From NCBI GenBank assembly GCA_958352845.1, contig CATWQC010000045.1, positions 1 to 7,847 on the forward strand: a stretch of DNA of 7,847 nucleotides, read 5' to 3'. A program made the translations under genes and the position numbers. Positions within the stretch are counted from its first letter, which is position 1. The number at the start of each line of letters is the position of its first letter. The DNA is from an uncultured Collinsella sp. Its GTDB lineage: Bacteria > Actinomycetota > Coriobacteriia > Coriobacteriales > Coriobacteriaceae. Below the pieces are notes generated by a model. The model was not told the origin of the DNA. It worked only from the letters and a program-made list of their open reading frames with translations, and did no database searches. This document shows, piece after piece, positions 1 to 5,310 of the stretch.

Positions 1-532
1 CGACGGCAACGACCAGGCCGTCGAGCCTCAGGCCATCAAGCGTATCGATGGCGTGATCGACGTATGCCTTGCGAGCGTCCTTCATCTTGATAATGTGGCC
101 CACGCCGGCGCCGGTCGGCAGCGTATCGGCAGCCATGGCCTCCTCGGACATGACCCAGGCGCTGATCTCTTCCTCGACAGCATCGGGAAGCTTCATACCC
201 TTGCGGCTAAAGAACTTGATGCCGTTGAACTCCGGAGGATTGTGCGAAGCTGAGATGACGATGCCGCCGTCGAGCTCGTTTTGGACGGTGAGCAGCGCCA
301 CGGCCGGCGTAGGGATAACGCCGCAGCAGTGCGGGCGGCCGCCCTCGGCCATAATGCCGGCGGTCAGAGCACTCTCGAGCATGGTGCCCGAAAGACGCGT
401 GTCACGGCCGATGCAAATGTCCGGACCAAGGAACTTGGTCGCCGCACGGCCAAGGCGAAACGCGAGGTCGCACGAGAGGTCGGCGTTGGCGACGCCACGG
501 ACGCCATCGGTACCGAAGATGTTCTGGGGCAT
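1..532 (-). CDS. glmM: Phosphoglucosamine mutase GlmM (N-terminal 177 residues; cut by window edge)
   Basis: GlmM interconverts glucosamine-6-phosphate and glucosamine-1-phosphate, feeding UDP-GlcNAc for peptidoglycan in the cytoplasm. The translation begins MPQNIFGTDGVRGVAN, the usual GlmM opening, and carries the active-site loop ISASHNP with the phosphoserine at about residue 96, followed by NGIKFF. The ATG at 530-532 is preceded by GGAAGGAG at seven-base spacing, which fixes the start. The gene runs off the left end, so the metal-binding DxDxD loop and the C-terminal domains are not visible. It lies downstream of rplM-rpsI, an order common in Actinobacteria, but a terminator separates it from rpsI. 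Other phosphohexomutases (ManB/Pgm) share the fold; the FGTDGVRG start and gene order favour GlmM. Confidence 0.93.
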   Translation of the reverse strand, partial: MPQNIFGTDGVRGVANADLSCDLAFRLGRAATKFLGPDICIGRDTRLSGTMLESALTAGIMAEGGRPHCCGVIPTPAVALLTVQNELDGGIVISASHNPPEFNGIKFFSRKGMKLPDAVEEEISAWVMSEEAMAADTLPTGAGVGHIIKMKDARKAYVDHAIDTLDGLRLDGLVVAV

Positions 533-550
533 AGGATCGCTCCTTCCCAA

Positions 551-573
551 GTGGGCAAAACGCAGTCGCCCAC
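551..573 (-). other. Hairpin just upstream of the glmM ribosome binding site
   Basis: On the minus strand GTGGGC and GCCCAC form a 6-bp GC-rich stem with an 11-base loop. It ends five bases before the GGAAGGAG ribosome binding site of glmM. It has no U tract, so it is not a second terminator. It could affect glmM translation or stabilise the 5' end of its mRNA; that role is inference. Confidence 0.3.
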
Positions 574-581
574 CCTAGTCG

Positions 582-625
582 AAAAAGAAAAGCGGGACCC
601 GCCGAGCAATCGGCAGGCCCCGCTT
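582..625 (-). terminator. Rho-independent terminator after rpsI
   Basis: On the minus strand an arm at 619-625 (AAGCGGG) pairs with 590-596 (CCCGCTT), extended inward by TGCCGA/TCGGC-type pairs around a TTGC loop at 606-609. The stem runs straight into TTTTCTTTTTC (582-590 complement). It sits 31 bases beyond the rpsI stop and 50 bases before the glmM start, so it ends or attenuates the ribosomal protein transcript. Confidence 0.85.
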
Positions 626-655
626 GTACATTGTATCTCGTAAGGAGATAAAACC

Positions 656-1051
<396 letters not shown>

Positions 1052-1053
1052 CT

Positions 1054-1497
1054 TTAAGCCTCCAGCTCAATCTTCGTGGGGTTCTGGGCAGCGTGCGGAT
1101 GCTCGGCACCAGCGTAGACCTTAAGCTTGGTCATCTGGGCACGGCCGAGGGTGGTCTTGGGCAGCATGCCGCGAACGGCGCGCTCGATGACCTTCTCCGG
1201 GTGCTTCTCCATAGCCTGGCGGAAGCTCTCAGCCTTGAGGCCGCCGTTGTAGCCGCTGTGGCGATAATAGGTCTTCGTGTCGGCCTTGTTACCGGTAAGC
1301 TGGACCTTATCGGCGTTGATGACGACAACGAAGTCGCCGCAGTCGCTGTTGGGCGTGAACTGGGGCTTGTTCTTACCGCGCAGGATCATTGCGATCTGGG
1401 TGGCAAGACGGCCCAGGACAGCACCATCGGCGTCGACGAGAACCCAGTTGCGCTGGACCTCGCCCTGCTTGGCGTAGTGAGTCGATTTCGAAATCAC
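1054..1497 (-). CDS. rplM: 50S ribosomal protein L13 (uL13)
   Basis: L13 is an early-assembling large-subunit protein. The 147-residue product carries NWVLVDADGAVLGRLA from residue 17, the ILRGKNKPQFTP segment, and the signature RGMLPKTTLGR in the C-terminal half; the length is normal. The start is a GTG at 1495-1497, preceded by GGAGGA with a seven-base gap. An ATG overlapping this Shine-Dalgarno sequence is in another frame and reaches a stop after five codons, so GTG is the only good start. It is the first gene of the rplM-rpsI unit, driven by the promoter at 1564-1591 through a leader of about 60 bases. Confidence 0.98.
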   Translation of the reverse strand: MISKSTHYAKQGEVQRNWVLVDADGAVLGRLATQIAMILRGKNKPQFTPNSDCGDFVVVINADKVQLTGNKADTKTYYRHSGYNGGLKAESFRQAMEKHPEKVIERAVRGMLPKTTLGRAQMTKLKVYAGAEHPHAAQNPTKIELEA

Positions 1498-1525
1498 TTA
1501 GACTCCTCCATGTACAGTACGTGTT

Positions 1526-1557
1526 GTTACAGAGATTCACGGGGCTCTGCAAGTAAC
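1526..1557 (-). other. Hairpin at the 5' end of the rplM leader
   Basis: In the predicted rplM mRNA, GTTA-(CTTG bulge)-CAGAG pairs with CTCTG-TAAC around a 10-base loop. The stem begins within a base or two of the predicted transcription start (about 1557) and ends 28 bases before the GTG start. L13 leaders that regulate rplM-rpsI are known in other Gram-positives; whether this one belongs to such a class is not shown here. It may simply stabilise the mRNA 5' end. Confidence 0.4.
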
Positions 1558-1563
1558 CCGTCC

Positions 1564-1591
1564 ATATTACCCCGCTCGCCGCCCGAGTCAA
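1564..1591 (-). promoter_or_regulatory. Promoter of rplM-rpsI
   Basis: On the minus strand a -35 box TTGACT (1586-1591) and a -10 box TAATAT (1564-1569) are separated by 16 bases that are almost entirely G and C. Both boxes match the housekeeping sigma consensus well. The AT-rich boxes stand out in a GC-rich setting, and the site is placed correctly for a ribosomal protein operon. Confidence 0.8.
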
Positions 1592-1654
1592 CAGGTATTT
1601 TGGCTCCGACCAGAGTTTCTGCACATGTCGTCCATGGGTCATGACGTCGCGACG

Positions 1655-2533
1655 CTAGCGCTCGACAAACGCCTCGATATCTCCGAGCAAGCGCTTTGCC
1701 TCCTGGCGGCCCTGAATATACAAGTCGAGGAGCTTTGCCGGATCGTGCTCAACGTGGCCGACCTCGACCGGCTTTTGCGGAGCGACGACCAGCGCGCGGC
1801 CCTCGCGCTCATACTTCCACAGATGCATGCGCTGGATGTTATAGCGATCGTGGCGCGTCTCGATAGCCTCGAGCAGGTAAGGGTAGTCGGCATAGCGAGC
1901 GCGTGCGGCTGGCATAAACTCGTAGGGCTTTTTCTCGTACGAACGGTCCTGCGTGACAATGACAACCGCGCGATTGAAGCCCGCCTCCTCCAGCACGTGC
2001 TCGATGGGGACCGAATCGGCTACGCCGCCGTCGACGTATTTGTGCCCGTCTATCTCGACCGGCGGCGTCACCAGCGGCAGCGACGTCGATGCGCGCACGG
2101 CGTCGAGGTCAAGTACGGCGCTTTTGACCGGCAGGTAGGCAGCGGTTCCAAACAGCATGTCCGTCGCAACGGCGTACATCTCGATGGGGTTCGCGTCGAA
2201 CGTCTCGTTGTCAAAGGGATCCAGGCGGTCCTGGACATCGTTGAAGATAAAGTCGTAACCCACAATGGAACCCGTGGACGCAAACGATGCAGCGCCCATG
2301 AATCGGCTGTCGTTGCAGAAAGCCAGGTTGATGCGGTTGGCGCGGCCGATCTGGTGCGACTTGTAGTTCACGCCGTTGAGGGCGCCGGCCGATACACCGT
2401 AGACAGCCGGAATCTCGACGCCGGCCTCCATGAGAACGTCGAGCACGCCCGCAGTAAACTGCCCGCGGAAGCTGCCGCCCTCCAAAACGAGCGCGACCTT
2501 GCCAGCGTTCTTTGCCTTATCTTCTGCAGTCAT
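1655..2533 (-). CDS. Patatin-like phospholipase family protein
   Basis: This is a predicted serine acyl hydrolase of the patatin superfamily, acting on lipid esters with a Ser-Asp dyad. The 292-residue product shows the oxyanion-hole loop EGGSFRGQFTAGVLD (18-32), the nucleophile elbow GVSAG with Ser48, and the DGG motif with Asp168. No signal peptide or membrane segment is visible, so it is likely cytoplasmic. The layout resembles the bacterial YjjU-type branch. The oxyanion loop reads GGSFRG rather than the more common GGGxRG. The ATG is preceded by AGGAGGT at good spacing. It lies upstream of and parallel to rplM but is separated by the rplM promoter. No clear promoter is seen near its own start; the next 350 bases upstream are the 62-base repeat array. 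The substrate is unknown. Confidence 0.9.
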   Translation of the reverse strand: MTAEDKAKNAGKVALVLEGGSFRGQFTAGVLDVLMEAGVEIPAVYGVSAGALNGVNYKSHQIGRANRINLAFCNDSRFMGAASFASTGSIVGYDFIFNDVQDRLDPFDNETFDANPIEMYAVATDMLFGTAAYLPVKSAVLDLDAVRASTSLPLVTPPVEIDGHKYVDGGVADSVPIEHVLEEAGFNRAVVIVTQDRSYEKKPYEFMPAARARYADYPYLLEAIETRHDRYNIQRMHLWKYEREGRALVVAPQKPVEVGHVEHDPAKLLDLYIQGRQEAKRLLGDIEAFVER

Positions 2534-2620
2534 GTTGACCTCCTGCGATTGCGTTTTGGCCTTCTTCTACCCAGTTTTGGGATGGAGGGCGCGCAGGTTT
2601 TTCGAGGCGTCAGGTGAAGC

Positions 2621-2882
2621 GGAAAGTGTGTCCCAGTTTGAGGCGGGATTCCGGGATGAACTTTCCGCTAGCCATTCATTTGGAAATTGCATCCCATTCC
2701 GAATGAGGATTCCGGGATGTGGTTTCCGCTTGAGGCGCCATTGGGAAAGCATATCCCACTTTACGGCTCGATTCCGGGTCGCAGTTTCCGCTTGAGGCAT
2801 CATCCGGAAACTACGTCCCAGTCTGAGCGCGGATTCCGGGATGGGCTTTCCGCCTGGGCCGCCATTGGGAAAGCGCATCCCA
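2621..2882. repeat. Tandem array, 62-base period, 4 full units plus a partial fifth
   Basis: GGAAA-N5-TCCCA starts at 2621, 2682, 2744, 2806 and 2868, giving steps of 61, 62, 62 and 62. GATTCCGGG follows at 2647, 2708, 2770 and 2832, and TTTCCGC at 2662, 2723, 2785 and 2847. The linker between units is 13-14 bases, often TTGAGGC..CATTg. Each unit is an internal dyad: GGAAA-N5-TCCC on the plus strand faces the same motif on the minus strand 32 bases later. Nine such motifs therefore alternate in orientation at 29-32-base steps, about three helical turns. Only the third minus-strand copy departs from the pattern (ACCC for TCCC). The N5 segments vary, and in unit 2 they can still pair fully across the dyad using G-T pairs. 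Function is unknown; protein-binding arrays or a structured repeat are both possible. Confidence 0.85.
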
Positions 2883-2898
2883 CTCTGCGCTGCCGCGA

Positions 2899-2948
2899 CG
2901 TTTTCTTTACGCCCGCGCCCTGCATAGAGTTCGATTCTCCGCGGTACG
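2899..2948 (+). repeat. 50-base direct repeat, copy 1 (contains a tmRNA T-arm sequence)
   Basis: This 50-base segment, from CGTTTTCTTTACG to GCGGTACG, is identical to 3110-3159. It includes GAGTTCGATTCTCCGCG (2927-2943), which is identical to the T-arm/acceptor part of the tmRNA but lies on the opposite strand. It begins 16 bases after the last base of the 62-base array. Confidence 0.9.
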
Positions 2949-3109
2949 AGGATGACGTCGGCGCGGGGCATTGCCGGCTGTCATCTGATCGCCATCGCAT
3001 CTATATAGGGTCGAGGCTTTGCGCGGAGAATCTGCGTATTTGCTTCGCAAATCCGCACCGGCTTCGGCCGCCTGCCGGCGTCCTCGCCCGCGGGCTAAAA
3101 ACGCTTACG
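2949..3109. other. Hairpin-rich spacer between the 50-base repeats
   Basis: There is no gene here. The plus strand shows a hairpin at 3033-3057 (TGCG-T-ATTTGC / GCAAAT-C-CGCA, 10 pairs with one mismatch), then CGGC-TTCG-GCCG (3059-3070, a stable UUCG tetraloop if transcribed), then the perfect palindrome GCCCGCGGGC (3086-3095). Last comes AAAACGC-TTAC-GCGTTTT (3099-3116) followed by CTTT, which is terminator-like on the plus strand and whose right arm enters repeat copy 2. A structured RNA is conceivable, but no promoter was recognised. Confidence 0.45.
3021..3032 (-). repeat. 12-base partial copy of the tmRNA 3' end
   Basis: On the minus strand GATTCTCCGCGC matches the tmRNA 3' portion GATTCTCCGCGCC in the same orientation. 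With the two 50-base repeats (plus strand) and the tmRNA itself (minus strand), GATTCTCCGCG occurs four times in 300 bases, alternating in orientation. Confidence 0.6.
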
Positions 3110-3159
3110 CGTTTTCTTTACGCCCGCGCCCTGCATAGAGTTCGATTCTCCGCGGTACG
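3110..3159 (+). repeat. 50-base direct repeat, copy 2 (contains a tmRNA T-arm sequence)
   Basis: Identical to 2899-2948, offset by 211 bases. The 17-base tmRNA-matching core is at 3138-3154, and its inverse partner is inside the tmRNA at 3221-3237. The two could form a long stem around the tmRNA terminator. Its first bases supply the right arm of a hairpin at 3099-3116, which copy 1 lacks. Confidence 0.9.
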
Positions 3160-3164
3160 GACTA

Positions 3165-3203
3165 GAAATAAAAAGGCAGGTAGATATAAATATCTACCTG
3201 CCT
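3165..3203 (-). terminator. Rho-independent terminator of tmRNA
   Basis: A 13-bp perfect stem (3174-3186 with 3191-3203, AGGCAGGTAGATA/TATCTACCTGCCT) closes a four-base loop and is followed on the minus strand by TTTTTATTT. It begins nine bases past the tmRNA CCA end. It is among the strongest hairpins in the window. Confidence 0.93.
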
Positions 3204-3211
3204 GTTACTTA

Positions 3212-3575
3212 TGGTGGAGGCGCGGAGAATCGAACTCCGGTCCACGAAAGCCCCCTGATTGGCATCTCCAAGCTCAATCGCTGGTTTAGTCTCGGACGCT
3301 TTGCGCGCAGCGACACGCTCGCGGCGTCCTAACCGGTTCGGTCTTAGCCTGCGCCATACCGATTACGTGCGCAGGAGCATTCCCCTAAAATGACGTCGCA
3401 CCGGTGGCGGGGAAATCACCGGGTTGACGCGCCGCTATAAATTAAGCAGCGAGAGCCATAGGCTCAAAAGAAGAGTTGTTGTCAATTCAATTTGACGGTA
3501 CCCCTGTTTAACGAGGCGAGGAGACCTCGGCTTGCTTCCTCTCTCAGAGCTATCGTGTCGAAACCAGTCGCCCCC
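3212..3575 (-). ncRNA. ssrA: Transfer-messenger RNA (tmRNA, ssrA)
   Basis: tmRNA, with SmpB, rescues stalled ribosomes and adds a degradation tag. The 364-base minus-strand gene begins GGGGGCGACTGGTTTCGACACG, a typical tmRNA 5' end, and finishes with the T arm CGGAG-TTCGATT-CTCCG, acceptor strand CGCCTCC, discriminator A and an encoded CCA. GGGGGCG pairs with CGCCTCC over seven positions (one G-U), which sets both ends. The mRNA-like part encodes a tag ending in MALAA-stop. The 3' side is followed after nine bases by a strong terminator. No confident promoter was found upstream in 3576-3812. The 17 bases of its T arm recur twice downstream in inverse orientation. Confidence 0.97.
3442..3483 (-). 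other. tmRNA tag reading frame (DNNSSFEPMALAA)
   Basis: Within the tmRNA, the resume codon is probably GAC (3481-3483), followed by 12 more codons and TAA (3442-3444). The encoded tag would be DNNSSFEPMALAA, preceded by the alanine carried on the tmRNA itself. The ALAA end is the known ClpXP/ClpAP recognition type. The exact resume codon is inferred from the usual tag length. Confidence 0.75.
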
Positions 3576-3812
3576 GAATGTCGGGAAAGTCTGGATGGCA
3601 TTGGACACGAGCGCCCAACACCCGTCGACTTTTCAAGGAACATGCGGGGTGAGCCCCGCTTGTGGAGTGTTATCTTACCACGTTCTGAAAGCGGACAGCT
3701 GTTCTATGCACGAGCTGTGAAGACCCCAATGTGCGCCGCACTTCACACTTTTGCTACCGATCGCGTCACGTATATTTTCGCCAAGCAAAATTGACCCGTC
3801 GAAAGGACCGTT
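3576..3812. other. Divergent intergenic region between ssrA and the 3813 gene
   Basis: No gene is seen. It should carry the ssrA promoter (leftward) and the promoter of the 3813 gene (rightward). A GC-rich hairpin GCGGGG-TGAG-CCCCGC lies at 3644-3659 without a T tract. The inverted repeat TTTTGCT (3749-3755) / AGCAAAA (3784-3790) brackets the likely -10 region of the rightward promoter. A plus-strand open frame here runs antisense through tmRNA and is not credible. Confidence 0.5.
3751..3778 (+). promoter_or_regulatory. Possible promoter of the 3813 gene
   Basis: TTGCTA (3751-3756) and TATTTT (3773-3778) are spaced by 16 bases; the overlapping TATATT (3771-3776) is a better -10 box but is only 14 bases from TTGCTA. 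The AT-rich patch GTATATTTTC stands out, 35-42 bases before the start codon. The exact boxes are uncertain. Confidence 0.4.
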
Positions 3813-4247
3813 ATGGATACCAAGCAGCAACTCGTCAATGCCCTCGCAGGCCTGGGCTCAACCATTACCGAAGCTATGGATGTCATCGAAGGCTTTGTCC
3901 CCTGCGGACATCCCGCCCTCACGGTATCGAACGCACTCGTCGCGCTGGACGCTGACGATGATGCAGCTCTCGCCCAGCAGCTTGAGACCGTCGAGGGCTT
4001 TATCGACCACGTGAGCGAGAACCGCGGCGTGGCCGCCTACCACGGTATCGAGGTCGAGCTCGCGGGGCCCAAGGCCGATCTGTTCGCAGCAATCCGCGAG
4101 GTAGGCGCCCTTATGCAGACCGCAGGCGTCAAGAACACCCAGGTCAACGAGTGGGTCTACCGCAGTCTGGCAGCACTCGACAGCTCCGACGAAAAGGCAG
4201 CCGAGCAGCTCGCAGAAAGCCCCGCCATCAAGGCCGAGCTTTTGTAA
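3813..4247 (+). CDS. Hypothetical acidic helical protein with an internal repeat
   Basis: I do not recognise this 144-residue protein. The ATG at 3813 has GAAAGGA five bases upstream. The sequence is rich in Ala, Leu, Glu and Asp, has no signal peptide or membrane segment, and reads as mostly alpha-helical. Two stretches resemble each other: NALVALDADDDAALAQQL (40-57) and YRSLAALDSSDEKAAEQL (116-133), both with the L-x-A-L-D-x-x-D pattern followed by an A/Q/L helix. Cys31-Gly-His33 in FVPCGHPAL is the only Cys/His cluster. It stands alone, divergent from ssrA and convergent with the toxin gene. Codon use and GC match its neighbours, and translation looks real; function is unknown. Confidence 0.8.
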   Translation: MDTKQQLVNALAGLGSTITEAMDVIEGFVPCGHPALTVSNALVALDADDDAALAQQLETVEGFIDHVSENRGVAAYHGIEVELAGPKADLFAAIREVGALMQTAGVKNTQVNEWVYRSLAALDSSDEKAAEQLAESPAIKAELL

Positions 4248-4256
4248 ATAGCAGAC

Positions 4257-4293
4257 GCGGGTCCCTTGGCGCATCGTCGTCCAAGAGGCCCGC
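4257..4293. terminator. Hairpin between convergent genes, possible two-way terminator
   Basis: GCGGGTCCCTTGG (4257-4269) pairs with CCAAGAGGCCCGC (4281-4293): 13 positions with one G-T pair and one mismatch, around an 11-base loop. It starts nine bases after the stop of the 3813 gene and ends 12 bases before the end of the toxin gene. Neither flank has a proper T run, so termination efficiency is doubtful. Confidence 0.5.
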
Positions 4294-4305
4294 AAACAGT
4301 TCGCG

Positions 4306-4821
4306 TCAACCGATAGCCGCGCCACCGCGTTCGGCCAAAGCAAGAATCGGCATCATTTGGCGCGGGGTCTTTGCTGCAAGATCGGCATGTTCGAGCAGCT
4401 TGCGATCGTTGGTCACCAAGTAATCGACCTGCGCGCGCTTGCACGCGGCAAGCACCAAGTTGTCCTCGTAATCGCGATGGAGCGCTAAGTATTTGTCGGC
4501 CAGCCAAAGGTCCGACGCATCTGCACCCACGGCCGTGGCGTTTTCGGTCATGTTCCGCACAAACGCCAACGCCGCATCGCCAATCGCGCGGGCAGAAGCC
4601 TCGTCGAGCGCTCCCCCGCTGGCAAGAACGCTTCGCTTCAGCTCGTGTTGGACAACGTACAGCACGTCCTTAGCGATATGCACCGGGAAGAACAGCAACG
4701 CCCCCGTCTCCGTCGCCTGCCCAATAAACGCACGCGCGGCAAGCGACTCGGCATGGTCGACGCAAAACGAATCGACCCATACGTTGGCGTCTACCATGAT
4801 CTTGAGAGGCGCCCCACTCAC
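4306..4821 (-). CDS. PIN-domain ribonuclease toxin of a type II toxin-antitoxin pair
   Basis: PIN toxins are Mg-dependent RNases that cut RNA when their antitoxin is lost. The 171-residue product has the N-terminal strand KIMVDANVWVDS with Asp11, and the C-terminal block DYEDNLVLAACKRAQVDYLVTNDRKLL (117-143) with acidic residues Asp117, Glu119, Asp120 and Asp139, matching the PIN active-site pattern. The start is GTG (4819-4821), overlapping the antitoxin TGA by four bases, with AAGGGG upstream inside the antitoxin gene; an internal ATG at codon 9 is possible but sits inside the first PIN strand. It is longer than a typical VapC (about 130). The close antitoxin-first overlap is standard for type II systems. 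RNA target unknown. Confidence 0.85.
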   Translation of the reverse strand: MSGAPLKIMVDANVWVDSFCVDHAESLAARAFIGQATETGALLFFPVHIAKDVLYVVQHELKRSVLASGGALDEASARAIGDAALAFVRNMTENATAVGADASDLWLADKYLALHRDYEDNLVLAACKRAQVDYLVTNDRKLLEHADLAAKTPRQMMPILALAERGGAAIG

Positions 4822-5171
4822 TGGATCATCCCCTTTTGGCGATAATGCTCATCCATGGCGTCGGAATAGATTACGTCCCAATCGCGATCGTCGGATACGG
4901 GCGACGTAGCGATGCCCAGGTCCGCGTAAAGCTGATCCGCCGCCGCCCATGATGTGGCGAACGGAGTATCGGGCGCGACGGTCTGTTGCCGGCCATCAAC
5001 GGCAGACAGCACTTCCTCACACTGCCCGCCACCCTGCGCGACCTTGGCCACGACCTTTTTGATGAGCTCGGGCAGTGACCTGCCCGAAAGCTGCAGTGCT
5101 TCCTCGGCGTGCTCTTTAACCGAGCGATCTACGCGAACATTTACCTGCGCCATGTCGCCAACGGTAGCCAT
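4818..5171 (-). CDS. RelB/DinJ-like antitoxin
   Basis: This is the predicted antitoxin of the PIN toxin downstream. The 117-residue product begins MATVGDMAQVNVRVDRSVKEHAEEAL, where QVNVRVD is the short DNA-binding beta strand of ribbon-helix-helix proteins of the RelB/DinJ type, followed by a helix (SVKEHAEEALQLSG) and the SLPELIKKVV segment. The longer C-terminal part would wrap the toxin. The frame is open to 5216, but the ATG at 5171 has AGGTGAGG just upstream and lies downstream of the predicted transcription start, so the longer starts are excluded if that promoter is used. The gene overlaps the toxin by four bases. Autoregulation through the palindrome at 5195-5209 is likely. A related regulator of a non-toxic PIN nuclease is possible. 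Confidence 0.82.
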   Translation of the reverse strand: MATVGDMAQVNVRVDRSVKEHAEEALQLSGRSLPELIKKVVAKVAQGGGQCEEVLSAVDGRQQTVAPDTPFATSWAAADQLYADLGIATSPVSDDRDWDVIYSDAMDEHYRQKGMIQ

Positions 5172-5194
5172 CTCAACCTCACCTTCAGCATTTA

Positions 5195-5209
5195 CTAGCA
5201 TTGCTAGCA
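5195..5209. promoter_or_regulatory. Palindrome, likely operator of the toxin-antitoxin operon
   Basis: CTAGCA-T-TGCTAG (5195-5207) is a perfect 6-bp dyad around one base; the overlapping TGCTAGCA (5202-5209) is itself a perfect palindrome. It covers the predicted transcription start of the antitoxin gene, downstream of the -10 box, the expected place for binding by a ribbon-helix-helix antitoxin with its toxin. Binding is inference. Confidence 0.6.
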
Positions 5210-5211
5210 CG

Positions 5212-5240
5212 AGCATATATCCGAGCTAACATCTCGTCAA
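5212..5240 (-). promoter_or_regulatory. Promoter of the antitoxin-toxin operon
   Basis: On the minus strand TTGACG (5235-5240) and TATGCT (5212-5217) are separated by 17 bases. The -35 box directly abuts the T tract of the ATPase terminator, so the operon is insulated from upstream transcription. Predicted start is near 5205, giving a leader of about 34 bases. Confidence 0.65.
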
Positions 5241-5291
5241 ACAAAAGAAGGCCTGCACCCTGGCGGCTGCGGTGCCGCCCGAGTGCAGGCC
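5241..5291 (-). terminator. Rho-independent terminator of the metal ATPase operon
   Basis: GGCCTGCAC and GTGCAGGCC (5283-5291 and 5250-5258) form a perfect 9-bp outer stem, with a second GGGCGGC/GCCGCC stem inside it. On the minus strand it is followed by TTCTTTTGTTT. It lies 19 bases after the ATPase stop and its T run touches the next promoter. Confidence 0.9.
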
Positions 5292-5310
5292 ATATACTCA
5301 ATCGAAAACG

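Larger units (their letters stand above)
2534..3211. other. Long non-coding region between the patatin gene and tmRNA
   Basis: These 678 bases hold no credible gene. From left to right they contain the patatin ribosome binding site, a degenerate repeat edge (CCCAGTTTTGGGATG at 2570-2584), the 62-base tandem array, two identical 50-base repeats separated by a hairpin-rich spacer, and the tmRNA terminator. Open frames across the array are accidental: the period of 62 is not a multiple of three, so no peptide repeat is kept. Confidence 0.8.

Noticed and set aside
1625..2617. Plus-strand 330-codon frame opposite the patatin gene
   Set aside because: It is the antisense shadow of a gene with complete patatin motifs on the minus strand.
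2621..2882. CRISPR array
   Set aside because: There is no constant repeat with unrelated spacers; conserved blocks are short, symmetric and spread across the unit, and no cas gene is nearby.
2567..2971. Minus-strand open frame of 134 codons across the 62-base array
   Set aside because: The 62-base period shifts frame in each unit so no peptide repeat is conserved, the ATG has no ribosome binding site, and conservation lies in DNA motifs rather than codons.
3110..3165. A tRNA gene, suggested by GAGTTCGATTCTC
   Set aside because: The T stem has only three pairs, no acceptor partner, D arm or anticodon arm can be found, and there is no CCA end.
3492..3794. Plus-strand open frame of 100 codons
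   Set aside because: It runs antisense through the tmRNA 5' half, lacks a ribosome binding site and has no protein-like composition.
5172..5216. Longer antitoxin start at 5216
   Set aside because: It would begin inside the predicted -10 box, ahead of the transcription start; the ATG at 5171 has a good Shine-Dalgarno and the expected ribbon-helix-helix start.
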